A stretch of DNA of 64,000 nucleotides. Source: Streptomyces flaveolus (GTDB taxonomy: Bacteria; Actinomycetota; Actinomycetes; Streptomycetales; Streptomycetaceae). Below the pieces are notes generated by a model that saw nothing but the letters and a program-made list of their open reading frames with translations, was not told the origin of the DNA and made no database searches. The stretch lies in contig NZ_BMRV01000003.1 in the NCBI RefSeq assembly GCF_014648815.1, forward strand, positions 434,001 to 498,000, in the 5' to 3' direction. Positions 45,398-54,146 of this stretch are shown here, piece after piece. The first letter of the stretch is position 1, and each line of letters begins with the position of its first letter. The translations under genes were made by a program, and so were the position numbers.

Positions 45398-45644
45398 GGT
45401 CCACTCCTTCGTCGTCCGATAGGGCGTGCGAATGCGCACGCCAAGAGGGAGTCAAGCGGTTTCAGCAGCCAACATCAACAGGTTCTGGCTCAGGTTCTGT
45501 GGTGGCGCGTCTCTCTGCTCCTGCTCGACATCCAGGGCATGGACAGTAGAGGCGGGGCAAGGACTGTGCGGAGGCGGTCGACGTTGGGGCATTGGGTCGC
45601 GGCCAGTGCCTCGCGTAGCCGCGGGCTCCTTGCATCAGCCGTGC

Positions 45645-46385
45645 TCACGGCTTGTGGGTTACCCAGAGGAGCTCCGCCGGCCAGCGGTGCGCCCAGTCGG
45701 GTGGGTCGGTTTCGTTGTAGCCGTTGGGTGTTCCGAGTTCGGGCCGCGGCTCGATGAGGTCGTCGATGATGAGACCCGCGCCGCGCAGGATCTTGACCCA
45801 GTCGCCGTAGGTGAGCTGATAGCTGGTCGCGCCGTCGCCTTCGTCGATGGCGTTCAGCCCGAAGTAGTCCTGCTGCAGTGTCGTGGTCACGCGGCCGGCG
45901 GCTTCGTCGTAGCAAGCCTCGAACCATGGGCTGGCGACGTTGAACACCAGGCGCCCGCCGGGGCCCAAGACGCGTGCGGCCTGCGGGACGGCCAGGTGCG
46001 GGTGCGCCCAGCTGAGCCCACCGAAGTCGCAGAACACCAGGTCGAAGCTGTCGGCGGCGAAGGGGAGTTGTTCGGCGGCGCCTTGCACCAGCGGGTAGTG
46101 GGCCGTTCCCATCGCGCGCGCCGCTGCGCCGAGTTGGGATTCGGACAGATCGAGCCCGACCACGGTGGCGCCCTCGGCGGCGAGCGCTCTGGACCACTGG
46201 CCGGCGCCGCAGCCGAGTTCGAGGACGCGCTTGCCGGTGACGTCACCCAGGGCGTGCAGGTGCGCGTCGGGAATGGAGTACATGCCCCACAGCCGGGGTG
46301 CGGCGCCGATTTGCGGGTCGTGCTCGTGCTGGTAGGCGCTGCTGATCCGGTTCCAGAGCCGCCGGTTGGCGGGGATGCTGTCCAC
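45645..46385 (-). CDS. Class I SAM-dependent methyltransferase
   Basis: A 246-residue methyltransferase. The SAM-binding motif is VLELGCGAGQWSRALA (about residues 55-70), then VVGLDLSESQL, and FDLVFCDFGG at motif IV. The GTG at 46385 has GGAG seven bases upstream and gives the natural start VDSIPANRRLWNRISSAYQ; a longer frame adds low-complexity sequence. The substrate is unknown and no obvious partner gene is adjacent. Confidence 0.88.
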   Translation of the reverse strand: MDSIPANRRLWNRISSAYQHEHDPQIGAAPRLWGMYSIPDAHLHALGDVTGKRVLELGCGAGQWSRALAAEGATVVGLDLSESQLGAAARAMGTAHYPLVQGAAEQLPFAADSFDLVFCDFGGLSWAHPHLAVPQAARVLGPGGRLVFNVASPWFEACYDEAAGRVTTTLQQDYFGLNAIDEGDGATSYQLTYGDWVKILRGAGLIIDDLIEPRPELGTPNGYNETDPPDWAHRWPAELLWVTHKP

Positions 46386-46676
46386 GTGCCGACTCCAGCA
46401 CTGCCTGCCGGGGCAGTCAACACGATTGGGGCACCGGCCGGCCCTCGCCTCGGTCCGGCCCTTGCCGGCCCATGATCCGCCGGACGAGCCCCAGCGCGCA
46501 CTCACGGCGCGCGGCCCGCAGTCACCGGACATCAGCCTGACGGAGCCCGGTCACGGTGCCCGCGGTGCGTCGAGCCGGACGAACCGCTGCCACGACCGGC
46601 AATCTCCCCCAGAACTTCACGTTTTCTTCACGTAGCGGCTATCGTCAACGCTTCAACGACCAATCAGGGGGGCGAC

Positions 46677-47138
46677 ATGACCAACCCGTACACACCGCCG
46701 CCGGCAGGACAGCCCGCACCGAGGTGGGCACGTAAACGCTATGTCCTGCCCGCGCTCGGTCTCGCCTTCTTCCTCGGCATCGGTGCCGGCGCAGGCGACA
46801 GCCAGCCCAAGAACGACACCAAGCCGACCGCGGCCACGCCCCAGCCGACCGTCACCGTCACCACCACAGCGACCGTGAGCCCCGCCGCAGAGCCCGAGCC
46901 GGCGCCGACGGTGACAGAGACCGTGGAAGTCGAGGTCACAGAGACGGTCACCGCCGAGCCCGCCTACGACACCGGCACAGGCAGCAGCAACAACGACAGC
47001 AGCGGCGGCGGCAGCGTCTACTACGAGAACTGCGCTGCCGCGCGAGCTGCCGGCGCCGCACCCGTCCACCGCGGCGATCCCGGCTACGGCAGCCACCTCG
47101 ACCGCGACAACGACGGCACCGGCTGCGACTGGGGCTGA
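46677..47138 (+). CDS. Excalibur calcium-binding-domain surface protein
   Basis: A 153-residue protein with an N-terminal membrane anchor (about 21-40), a long Thr/Val/Glu/Pro-rich spacer (about 45-110) suited to crossing the cell wall, and a C-terminal Excalibur domain. The domain starts at YYENCAAARAAGAAPVHRGD, with two conserved Cys residues and the calcium loop DRDNDGTGCDW. The ATG follows GGGGGCGAC. The role is probably in the cell envelope, but no specific function is known. Confidence 0.85.
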   Translation: MTNPYTPPPAGQPAPRWARKRYVLPALGLAFFLGIGAGAGDSQPKNDTKPTAATPQPTVTVTTTATVSPAAEPEPAPTVTETVEVEVTETVTAEPAYDTGTGSSNNDSSGGGSVYYENCAAARAAGAAPVHRGDPGYGSHLDRDNDGTGCDWG

Positions 47139-47373
47139 CCGAAGCACCCGTCCAGCTCTACGCGTCAGGTCAGCGTCCACGGGGCGAACTTCTGCGCCAA
47201 GGGCCCCGGTCTTCCATGCCGCCCGGTGCTCCGGCATCAAGAAGCGCATCGAGAGCAGCACCCGCTCGGGCTCCTCCGGCCGTGCGCGGCCTGACGTGCG
47301 TGGGCAGCACGGTCGCCCAGAGTTTGTCGGGGGTCGCCTCGCGCGCCCGTTCTTGCCGTCGGGCGAGCGAGCG

Positions 47374-49272
47374 TCACCTCTGGGTGCTGTCGTCCGTGTC
47401 GGCGGGGGCTGCGGTTGGCACTGTCGGTCGTCCGTTCTGCTGGGTGGGGATTGCGGGTGAGCTGTCAGCTGGTGGCGGCGTGTTCCGTGGTGTGGGCAGG
47501 GTGGCGCCGTGGCGGCGTTGGCGTTTGGTGTAGGCGGTGATGGCCTGCCACAGGTGGCGTCGGTCGGCGTCGGGCCAGTGCAGGTCGTCGAAGTGCAGTT
47601 CGGCGTAGGTGGCTTGCCAGGGAAGGAAGTTGGAGGTGCGTTGTTCGCCTCCCGTGCGCCACAGCAGGTCGACGTCGGGCAGGTCGGGGTGGGGCAGGTG
47701 CGCGGCGATGTCACGTTCGCTGAGCAGCTCGGGGTTGACGTGGCCTGCCTGGGCGGCGCGGATGAGGGCGGCGGCGGCCCGGGTGATCTCGTCGCGGCCT
47801 CCGTAGTTGATGCAGAAGGTCAGGGTCAGGCCGCTGCGGGTGCGGGTGGTGTGCTCTTGTCGGCGCAGGGCTTCGGTGAGGTCGGCGGGCAGACGTTCGG
47901 GCCGGCCGGACCAGCGCAGGCGGACATCCAGGTCGCGGTAGAGGTCTGCGTCGAGTTCGTCTCGCATCGCCGACAGGATGCGGCCGACTTCGTCGGTGTC
48001 ACGGCGCCAGTTCTCGGTGGAGAACGCGTAGAGGGTCAGGTGGGGCAGTCCGATTTCCAGGGCGCCGTAGACGGTGTCGTGCATGGCCTGGATTCCGGCG
48101 AGGTGGCCTTCGTGGCGGGGCAGTCCGCGCTCTTGGGCCCAGCGTCCGTTGCCGTCCATGATGACCGCGACGTGGCGGGGCATCCGGTCGGCGGGGATGC
48201 GGGGTGGCGTGTGGCCCCCGGGGTGGGGCGGCGGCTGGCGGTAGCCGGTGCGGGCAGCCGGGAGGGGGCGTGGCGCGGTGGTGGCGTGTGGAGGGATCGC
48301 CCGGCGCGGACCGGGAGTGATCAAGGGAGTGAGTGTCCAGGCCAGCGCGGCACGCAGCCGGGCGGGGGTGAGGATGCGGACGCTGGTGACGAGGCGGGGG
48401 CGCGGCGCTGTGCGCAGGAGTTCGGGGCCGGCCCGGTCGACGGCGTCGAGTTGGGCGTGCAGGAGGGCGGCCATGGTGTCGATGACGGTGGCCGGCCCGG
48501 GGTGCATGCCGCGCGTCAGTTCGGGCCGGGTGGTCCAGCGGCGCGCCGTTGCTGTCAGGTAGGGGATCAGCGCTGCGACCTGCTCGCTCCAGCGGCGCTC
48601 CAGCAAGTCCTGCTCGGCGCCGGGGTGGTCCACGAGGGCTTCCAGGGGCAGTAGGAGGTCTCCCTGGGCGAGGTCGGCGGCGAGGTCGGTGAGGATGTCG
48701 GTGAGCCGGACACCGTCGAGGAACTGCTCGTAAGCGTCCTGACAGTCCAGGCGCAGGGACACCGGGATCCCGGCCCGGCCGAGAAGGTCCCGCATCTGTT
48801 CGAACCACGGCAGCAGATTCCCGCGGCCCCAGGCCCGCCAGCCGGCCCAGTCCGTGAAGCGGCGCCCGGTCGCATCGTCCCGCACCACTTCCAGTGCACC
48901 GCGCAGCCCGGCCAGGTCAAGGCGCCAGCGCACCGCTGTGTCGACCAGGGCATGACGCACCGGGTCCGTGCTCGTTCCCGCAGCCAGGTCCCGGTCGAGG
49001 GCAGTGATCCATGCCTCGACCCGGGCAGTGCGCTCCGGAGCCGTGGCGTCAGGGGCGTCGGCCAGGTCGTCGACGGCGTTCGCCGCCGCCCACAGGGCCC
49101 AGCAGGCTGGGCGCAGCAGGGACGGCATCAGCTGGATCAGCGCGTACTCGGCCGGGTCGCGCCGGGTCTGCCGACGGCAGATCTCGTACGCGGCCCGCAG
49201 GACGGGGTCGTCGTCCGTGGTGCTGCGCCGGAGGAGCGGGCGGTGATCGGAAGAGATGTTCGGTGTCGGCAC
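47374..49272 (-). CDS. Fusion of squalene/phytoene-synthase-like domain and cis-prenyltransferase
   Basis: A predicted 632-residue protein. Residues about 20-300 match the squalene/phytoene synthase family: SLLRPACWALWAAANAVDDL, first Asp motif DDLAD at 68-72, second DILTDLAAD at 192-200 and QGDLLLP after it. A Pro-rich linker (about 318-362) leads to a cis-prenyltransferase (UppS-like) domain with MDGNGRWA (Asp373), FSTENW at 417-422, SGRPERLP, NYGGRDEI and RTGGEQRTSNFLPWQ. Both halves look catalytically complete and no stop separates them. The start is uncertain (GTG 49272, no ribosome site). Third gene after an ABC ATPase and permease. Substrates are unknown. Confidence 0.85.
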   Translation of the reverse strand: MPTPNISSDHRPLLRRSTTDDDPVLRAAYEICRRQTRRDPAEYALIQLMPSLLRPACWALWAAANAVDDLADAPDATAPERTARVEAWITALDRDLAAGTSTDPVRHALVDTAVRWRLDLAGLRGALEVVRDDATGRRFTDWAGWRAWGRGNLLPWFEQMRDLLGRAGIPVSLRLDCQDAYEQFLDGVRLTDILTDLAADLAQGDLLLPLEALVDHPGAEQDLLERRWSEQVAALIPYLTATARRWTTRPELTRGMHPGPATVIDTMAALLHAQLDAVDRAGPELLRTAPRPRLVTSVRILTPARLRAALAWTLTPLITPGPRRAIPPHATTAPRPLPAARTGYRQPPPHPGGHTPPRIPADRMPRHVAVIMDGNGRWAQERGLPRHEGHLAGIQAMHDTVYGALEIGLPHLTLYAFSTENWRRDTDEVGRILSAMRDELDADLYRDLDVRLRWSGRPERLPADLTEALRRQEHTTRTRSGLTLTFCINYGGRDEITRAAAALIRAAQAGHVNPELLSERDIAAHLPHPDLPDVDLLWRTGGEQRTSNFLPWQATYAELHFDDLHWPDADRRHLWQAITAYTKRQRRHGATLPTPRNTPPPADSSPAIPTQQNGRPTVPTAAPADTDDSTQR

Positions 49273-49330
49273 GTTCGGGTCAACGACGCGGCGGGGCCGA
49301 GGTTGCGTGTTCGATCTAGTTCGGCGCAGC

Positions 49331-50173
49331 TCAGCGCGGGGTGTCGGCGGACGGTGCGGGGCGGCTCTCCCGGCCGGTGTCCTGGCGTGGTGCGGGCAGG
49401 GCGCGGGCGTGCGTGGGCAGTGCGGTGCGGGTGCGGTAGCGGAAGGCGAACAGGCCGACAACGGCGGCTGCGGCGAACCAGGCCAGCTGGATGACCAGGC
49501 AGCCGGGGACGGCTCTGGTGGAGAACCCGGCGGCGGTGGCGGCCTGCATCGCGCCGTAGGAGGGCAGCAGGCGCAGTCCGGCACTGTCGGCGCCGGAGCT
49601 CGTCACCGGGTTCTGCAGGGCCAGATCGATGATGCTGGTCATGACGATGGCGAACATGCCCTCCACCTCACGGCGCAGCAGGCAGCCGAAGCCGATGCCG
49701 AGGATGCCGTAGGTCAGACCGGCACAGAACAGGGCAGCTGCGAGAAAGGCCGGCTGGCGCGGTGACCAGGTCAGCCAGGTGACGGCGGTCGCGTAGGCGG
49801 CGACCAGCGCGGAGGCCACGGCGAGCCCGGCAATCTTCGCGGCGACCAGGTGCGGACGGGGGAAGCCGGCCAGCGCCAGGCGCTTGTCGAAGCCGCCGGA
49901 ATGGAAGGTGGCGGCGAACATCAGGAATCCGGTGATCAGCGTTACCGCGTTCAGGGCGCCACTGACCGCGGTCAGTTCATTGCCGTGCGGGGTGAGCCAC
50001 TGCCCGGTGGCCTGCAATTGCATCCTCGCCCGGTCGTCCGGCATGGCCAGGTAGGCCAGCGTCGTCCACGCGGGAAGGAACAGCACCACCAGCACCATGG
50101 CGAACCGGTTACGCGCGTGTTCGATCAACACGAAACGTGCGGCGGTGGCGAACAGCCTCGCATGCCTCTTCAC
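49331..50173 (-). CDS. ABC-2 type transporter permease
   Basis: A 280-residue membrane protein with about six hydrophobic helices, beginning VKRHARLFATAARFVLIEHARNRFAM, the typical cytosolic start of ABC-2 permeases, and containing FAATFHSGGFDKRLALAGFPRPHLVAAKI. The GTG at 50173 overlaps the ATPase stop (GTGA) and GGGGGAGG lies upstream, so it is translationally coupled. Such permeases work as exporters with the adjacent ATPase. Position between the ATPase and the fused isoprenoid enzyme suggests export of, or resistance to, that enzyme's product, which is an inference. Confidence 0.85.
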   Translation of the reverse strand: MKRHARLFATAARFVLIEHARNRFAMVLVVLFLPAWTTLAYLAMPDDRARMQLQATGQWLTPHGNELTAVSGALNAVTLITGFLMFAATFHSGGFDKRLALAGFPRPHLVAAKIAGLAVASALVAAYATAVTWLTWSPRQPAFLAAALFCAGLTYGILGIGFGCLLRREVEGMFAIVMTSIIDLALQNPVTSSGADSAGLRLLPSYGAMQAATAAGFSTRAVPGCLVIQLAWFAAAAVVGLFAFRYRTRTALPTHARALPAPRQDTGRESRPAPSADTPR

Positions 50174-50820
50174 GCGGTGCTCGCCTCCCCCTGGAAGTGC
50201 AGCCTGCCGGCGCCCAGCCGCCACAGCTCGTCCAGCCGCTCGGTGTCCCACGCCAGATGCGAGACCACCAGCACCGACCGGCCCGCAGCCCGCAACCGGG
50301 CGGCGAGGTCCCAAAAGCGCAGATAGGTCTCCCAGTCGAAGCCCTGGTACGGCTCGTCCAGCAGAACCACCTGCGGATCGTGCATCAACGCCAGCGTCAG
50401 GTTCAGCTTCTGCCGCGTCCCGCCGCTGAGCACACCCGCACGCTCGTCGAAGTAGTCGGCGAAACCCAGAACGTCCACCAGCTCCTCGGCGTACTTCAGA
50501 TCAACGAGCCGGAACGCGGCCCGGAAGAACTCCAGATGCTGCGCGACCGTCAACGCGTCGTTGAGCACCACCTGCTGCGGGCAGTATCCGAACCGGCCCC
50601 CGTGACGCACCGTCCCACGGCTCGGCCGCAGCTCACCGGCCAGGATTTTTAACAGCGTCGACTTCCCCGCCCCGTTCTCCCCGACGACCCCGGCGATGAC
50701 ACCCGGCCGCAACCGCAGGTCCACCCCGCGCAACACCGCCCGCCGACGGTACGCGTGGTGCACGCCCACCACTTCCACGCCGCCCCCCCCAACTTCCGCT
50801 TTCGCCAATCGACTCGACAT
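50170..50820 (-). CDS. ABC transporter ATP-binding protein with TTA codon
   Basis: A 216-residue ATPase. Walker A is GENGAGKST (47-55), the signature LSGGTRQKL and Walker B VVLLDEPYQGFD, with the switch His in VVSHLAWD. Leu57, directly after the Walker A motif, is encoded by TTA (50650-50652), followed by the rare lysine codon AAA. As first gene of the operon it could make the whole operon depend on the bldA tRNA. The start is ATG 50820; GTG and TTG codons up to 50844 are alternatives, none with a clear ribosome site. Confidence 0.88.
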   Translation of the reverse strand: MSSRLAKAEVGGGGVEVVGVHHAYRRRAVLRGVDLRLRPGVIAGVVGENGAGKSTLLKILAGELRPSRGTVRHGGRFGYCPQQVVLNDALTVAQHLEFFRAAFRLVDLKYAEELVDVLGFADYFDERAGVLSGGTRQKLNLTLALMHDPQVVLLDEPYQGFDWETYLRFWDLAARLRAAGRSVLVVSHLAWDTERLDELWRLGAGRLHFQGEASTA

Positions 50821-51560
50821 GCTCAACGAGCGCGTCACCACCAAGGCACGAACACCAAGGGCCGGTGAGACACGTGAAAGACGTCAACGCCCGGAGTCCC
50901 GGGAGTGAGCAGTTTCTCGGGGCCGGCCGGCCTTCCTGAGCGCTCTGCTGGCTGCCGAGGTCCGGGCGGTGAGGACGACGTACCTGGTCTACGTCCGTGC
51001 CGTCGAAGATGTCGGGCACGAGCAAGTCACGCGCCGCCCTCGCTGTGCCCGGCTGGAGCCTTGTCGTGCTTGCCCGCGACGCCCGCACGCTTCGGGAGAA
51101 CCCCATCCCTGCCAGCATCGCTTCCCCGCACACCCGGCCGGACCCGTCGGCCGGATCCTGTGCAGCCTGGCCGCCGCGGAACGCCCCCACCGGGCGAGTC
51201 CGTCGTCACCGCATGATCCGAGCCTGTGTCTGCGGCAGCAACGTCCTCATGTGGAAGAGCCGTGCCGCCCGGACCGGGCCGGCCGCTACCCGGTCAGCGG
51301 GCACCGCGTCTTCGGCCACGACGGCGACCCGCAGGCCGGTCAGCCCCGCGACAGCTACGGCCCACCCAGGCCACCTGGTGCGACTGGCCGCTCGCAGCTC
51401 CACCGCGACCACCTCCCCCGCGCCCCCGGGACACCACGCCCCGACCGGGGCCGGTGCCGCCCGCCGTTGTCGTGCCCCGCCGGCCCCGGCCCGCCCGGCC
51501 CCGGTGGGGCCAGAGCCTGTCACTTCGATGCGGTGACAACCGAGGCATGCGGAAACTTTG
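50821..51560. other. Interval with no convincing gene
   Basis: About 740 bases. Several open frames exist on both strands but are Arg/Pro/Ala-rich and mutually overlapping, without recognisable motifs. The promoter of the ABC-isoprenoid operon should lie near 50825-50950; I cannot place it. Confidence 0.4.
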
Positions 51561-51590
51561 GTTTACGTGGACGTTTTCGTAAACTATAGT
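51561..51590. promoter_or_regulatory. Promoter with embedded inverted repeat (probable autorepressor site)
   Basis: GTTTACG (51561-51567) and CGTAAAC (51578-51584) are perfect 7-base inverted arms. TATAGT (51585-51590) directly follows as a good -10 box, 6 bases before the ATG at 51597, so the transcript is probably leaderless and the dyad occupies the -35 region. Confidence 0.55.
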
Positions 51591-51596
51591 TGTCGC

Positions 51597-52133
51597 ATGA
51601 CGGTCTATGAGATCACCCCGGAAGAGCAGGCAGAGCTCGACAGGGCCCTGTACGACGCCTTGAACCCCCTGGCCTCGGCCATCCGCTCCCGGGAGACCGG
51701 GTTGCCCACCGACCGTATGTGGGACGCGAGTCCGGTCGAAGTGGCGCTGTCCGTCCTGGCCGCGTGGAAGGCGCTGGACGGCGAGGTCAAGCGGCTCACG
51801 GAGCGGGCGGCGGTGACCGCCGGCTCCTACGGTGCGAGCTATGAGCAGTTGGGAGCCGTCTGGGGCATCACCCGGCAGGGGGCTCGCAAGAAATGGCCCG
51901 ATGCCGTCAGCCGTCCAGCACCCGCGACAGCGGGCAAGAGCACGCTTGCGCTCTTCGGAGGTACTGCTGAGCTGGTGCGGTCGCCTTCCGGTGGCTGGGG
52001 CTGGACGGGTCGAGGCGCTGATGGAGCGTCGGGCACGGCCGCCGATCGGGCGCCGTATGCCACCGCAGAGGAAGCAGCGGCCCACGCGGGCGCGTTCCTC
52101 AAAGAACACGCCGTCGTCGGCGATCAGTCCTAG
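51597..52133 (+). CDS. Putative small DNA-binding regulator (helix-turn-helix-like)
   Basis: A 178-residue protein. MTVYEITPEEQAELDRALYDALNPL begins a helical domain, and residues about 75-95 (SYEQLGAVWGITRQGARKKWP) look like a helix-turn-helix followed by a basic patch. The C-terminal third (about 112-178) is Gly/Ala-rich with a small Trp-containing motif, WGWTGRG. The inverted repeat over its promoter suggests it represses itself. I do not recognise a named family. It is next to an IS5-type remnant. Confidence 0.72.
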   Translation: MTVYEITPEEQAELDRALYDALNPLASAIRSRETGLPTDRMWDASPVEVALSVLAAWKALDGEVKRLTERAAVTAGSYGASYEQLGAVWGITRQGARKKWPDAVSRPAPATAGKSTLALFGGTAELVRSPSGGWGWTGRGADGASGTAADRAPYATAEEAAAHAGAFLKEHAVVGDQS

Positions 52134-52192
52134 AACTTCTCGCGTCGGTCACCTGCCCGGCTCAGACGAGGGCGGCGGCGAGATGGAGTACG

Positions 52193-52764
52193 GCCGGGTG
52201 GCGATGGCGAGCGTTCAACCGCGTTGCGCTGCTGGTACGTCTCGGTGTCGAAGGCGGGGGGTCCTCGGTCCTCCGGGTCCGCTTCGCGGAACGCGAATGG
52301 CAGCCGTGACAGTCTCGAAGGCAGGGGCATCACCCTGACCGGCGGTGACATGCGGGACCAACGGCCGCGCGGGTCCGTCGCCGGCGCGAGGTGCACCTTC
52401 GTGCTCTGGCCGCCGCGGGAACGTCCGAGCGCATGGTCATCACGTTCGGCCCGGCCTGGAGCCCCCTTTTCCTGGCGCCGGCGGAGTGCTGGTGAGCTCG
52501 ACAGACGGTGGAAGCCACCGACACGGTCCAGTCGATGTCGTCAGCAACCTCGGCCTTATGGGCGGTCCGGAACGGACCGAACTCGCCCGGCAGATCCCAC
52601 CAGGGCGAGCGGGTGCGGTACTTCCATGCGAGGGCCCCGAGGGTTCGGCGGTGATCGGCCCACCGCCGCCCGCGGACCGGATCGGCCGGCCTCAGCGGCT
52701 CGATCCGGTCCCGCATCGCATCAGTGGTCACTGACCGAACGGACACATCCGATCGACTGGCCAA
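52193..52764 (-). pseudogene. IS5-family transposase remnant
   Basis: A decayed transposase on the minus strand. The N-terminal part is recognisable (MRDRIEPLRPADPVRGRRWA, then LAWKYRTRSPWWDLPGEFGP), a deletion joins it to DIDWTVSVASTVCRAHQH (a catalytic-Asp region), and after frame changes the C-terminal part reads GPPAFDTETYQQRNAVERS. The catalytic core is incomplete and no terminal inverted repeats could be matched with confidence. It marks past insertion near the operon at 47-51 kb. Confidence 0.8.
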
Positions 52765-52826
52765 CCAATCAAAGAGACACGGTCTAGAGCAGCACTTTGA
52801 GTGCGATATAGACGTACTGTTCCCAT

Positions 52827-53606
52827 ATGTCTGATCTTCAGCTCGCCAGCAGCCGCCGTGGCACAGGCGCGCCCCTGGTTGTGATCCGGCAGCTGGACCG
52901 GGAGGGCTGGACCCCCGTCATCGACCTGCTGGCCCGTGAACGCGAGGTCGTGACCGTCGACCTACCGGGATTCGGTGACAGCCCACCGCTGCCGGGCACC
53001 AGGCCCACCGTCCAGGCACTGGCCACCGAGGTCGCTCGGTGGTTTCCCACGGCCGGTCTGACTCGGCCGCCCGTCGTGGGCAACTCCCTCGGCGGAGCCG
53101 TCGCACTCGAACTCGCCCGGGCCGGCGCAGTCTCGAGCGCCGCCGCGCTGTCTCCCATCGGCCTGTGGAACGGCCCCGGGGCCGCCTACGCCCTCGGTTC
53201 GCTCCGCATCGCGCGCACCATGGCGACGGCCCTCGGCGACCACACCGCACGGGTGACCAGGAGTCCGATTGGCCGCACGCTCACGTTCTGGCAACTCGTC
53301 GCTCGTCCGTGGCACATGAGGGCAGAGACCGCCGACGGTGCCATGCGTGACCTGGCCGGCTCGCCCGGCTTCGCAGCCACACGCCGGGCCGCCCGCACCT
53401 ACCGGCTTTCCGGATTCACCCCCAGCGTCCCGGTCACGGTCGCCTGGGGTACCCGAGACCTCCTGACACCCGTGCATCAAGCCAATCGCGCGGCTCGGCT
53501 CCTGCCCACGGCCCGCCATGTCCGGTTGCGTGGCTGCGGGCACTCACCCATGTCCGACGATCCCGACCGGATTGCCCGCCTCCTGCTGTCCACGAGTACC
53601 GGCTGA
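52827..53606 (+). CDS. Alpha/beta fold hydrolase
   Basis: A 259-residue alpha/beta hydrolase. The nucleophile elbow is VVGNSLGGAVALELA with Ser, the acid is probably in AWGTRDLLTPVH and the His in LRGCGHSPMSDDP. The substrate is unknown; the fold includes esterases and haloperoxidase-like enzymes. The ATG at 52827 has no ribosome site; a -10-like GATATAGA near 52806 suggests a short or leaderless 5' end. Confidence 0.86.
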   Translation: MSDLQLASSRRGTGAPLVVIRQLDREGWTPVIDLLAREREVVTVDLPGFGDSPPLPGTRPTVQALATEVARWFPTAGLTRPPVVGNSLGGAVALELARAGAVSSAAALSPIGLWNGPGAAYALGSLRIARTMATALGDHTARVTRSPIGRTLTFWQLVARPWHMRAETADGAMRDLAGSPGFAATRRAARTYRLSGFTPSVPVTVAWGTRDLLTPVHQANRAARLLPTARHVRLRGCGHSPMSDDPDRIARLLLSTSTG

Positions 53607-53645
53607 GGCACGGGTCCACTGGATCCTCCACCTCACCGTCGAACC

Positions 53646-53940
53646 TTCGGCCTCACCGCACGGTGGGCGCTCGTCGAAGAAGCGGAGATCGAGGCACTCG
53701 GGCGACGCACCACGCTGCACCGTCGGTGCTGCGACCGTGGTGCTGGGCCCGTCGGGGAGCGCGCGGTCATCAGGGCGGCGGGCGATGCGCTAGGGCACGG
53801 CGGCGTGTGAAACGCCGAGGAAGCCCGCCCGGCCGGTCAGGCGCCCGCGTCGGTGACCGAGCGGCTCCTGGGCGAGCCGGAGACGTGGGATGCCGATGAG
53901 CCGTCGCCGCCCCTCCACTTGGCCGGCCGCTTCGCCTAGG
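53646..53940 (+). pseudogene. Decayed coding fragment of unknown family
   Basis: Between 53607 and 54146 a frame reads ARWALVEEAEIEALGRRTTL and, after an in-frame stop near 53808, VTERLLGEPETWDADEPSPP, ending at another stop. The residue pattern is protein-like but broken. It looks like a remnant and I cannot name the family. The rest of the interval to 54146 shows nothing else. Confidence 0.35.
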
Positions 53941-54146
53941 GGCTGCTGTACCCGGGCACGCCCGACTCAGGCGCGCGGAAACGACGCGTCCGGCGGGCGG
54001 CGGCGAGCCCTCGCTCATGAACTGTCTGCTGCGGCTCGACACACAGTTGAGCGGACCGGTCCGGACCAGGTAGTGGCGGAGCCGCCGGCTCGCGCTGTCG
54101 GAGTGGGCGACGTACGCGGTCCCCACCGTGTCGAACCCGGTCGCCG

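Noticed and set aside
47216..47533. Plus-strand frame overlapping the 3' end of the fused enzyme
   Set aside because: Antisense to the Pro-rich tail of the real gene and without any family similarity.
48181..48183. Internal ATG as a separate start for the cis-prenyltransferase half
   Set aside because: No ribosome site or stop lies before it; the frame is continuous with the synthase domain, so a fusion is the simpler reading.
50969..51589. Plus-strand frame upstream of the small HTH-like gene
   Set aside because: Low-complexity Arg/Pro/Ala sequence, overlapping other equally poor frames.
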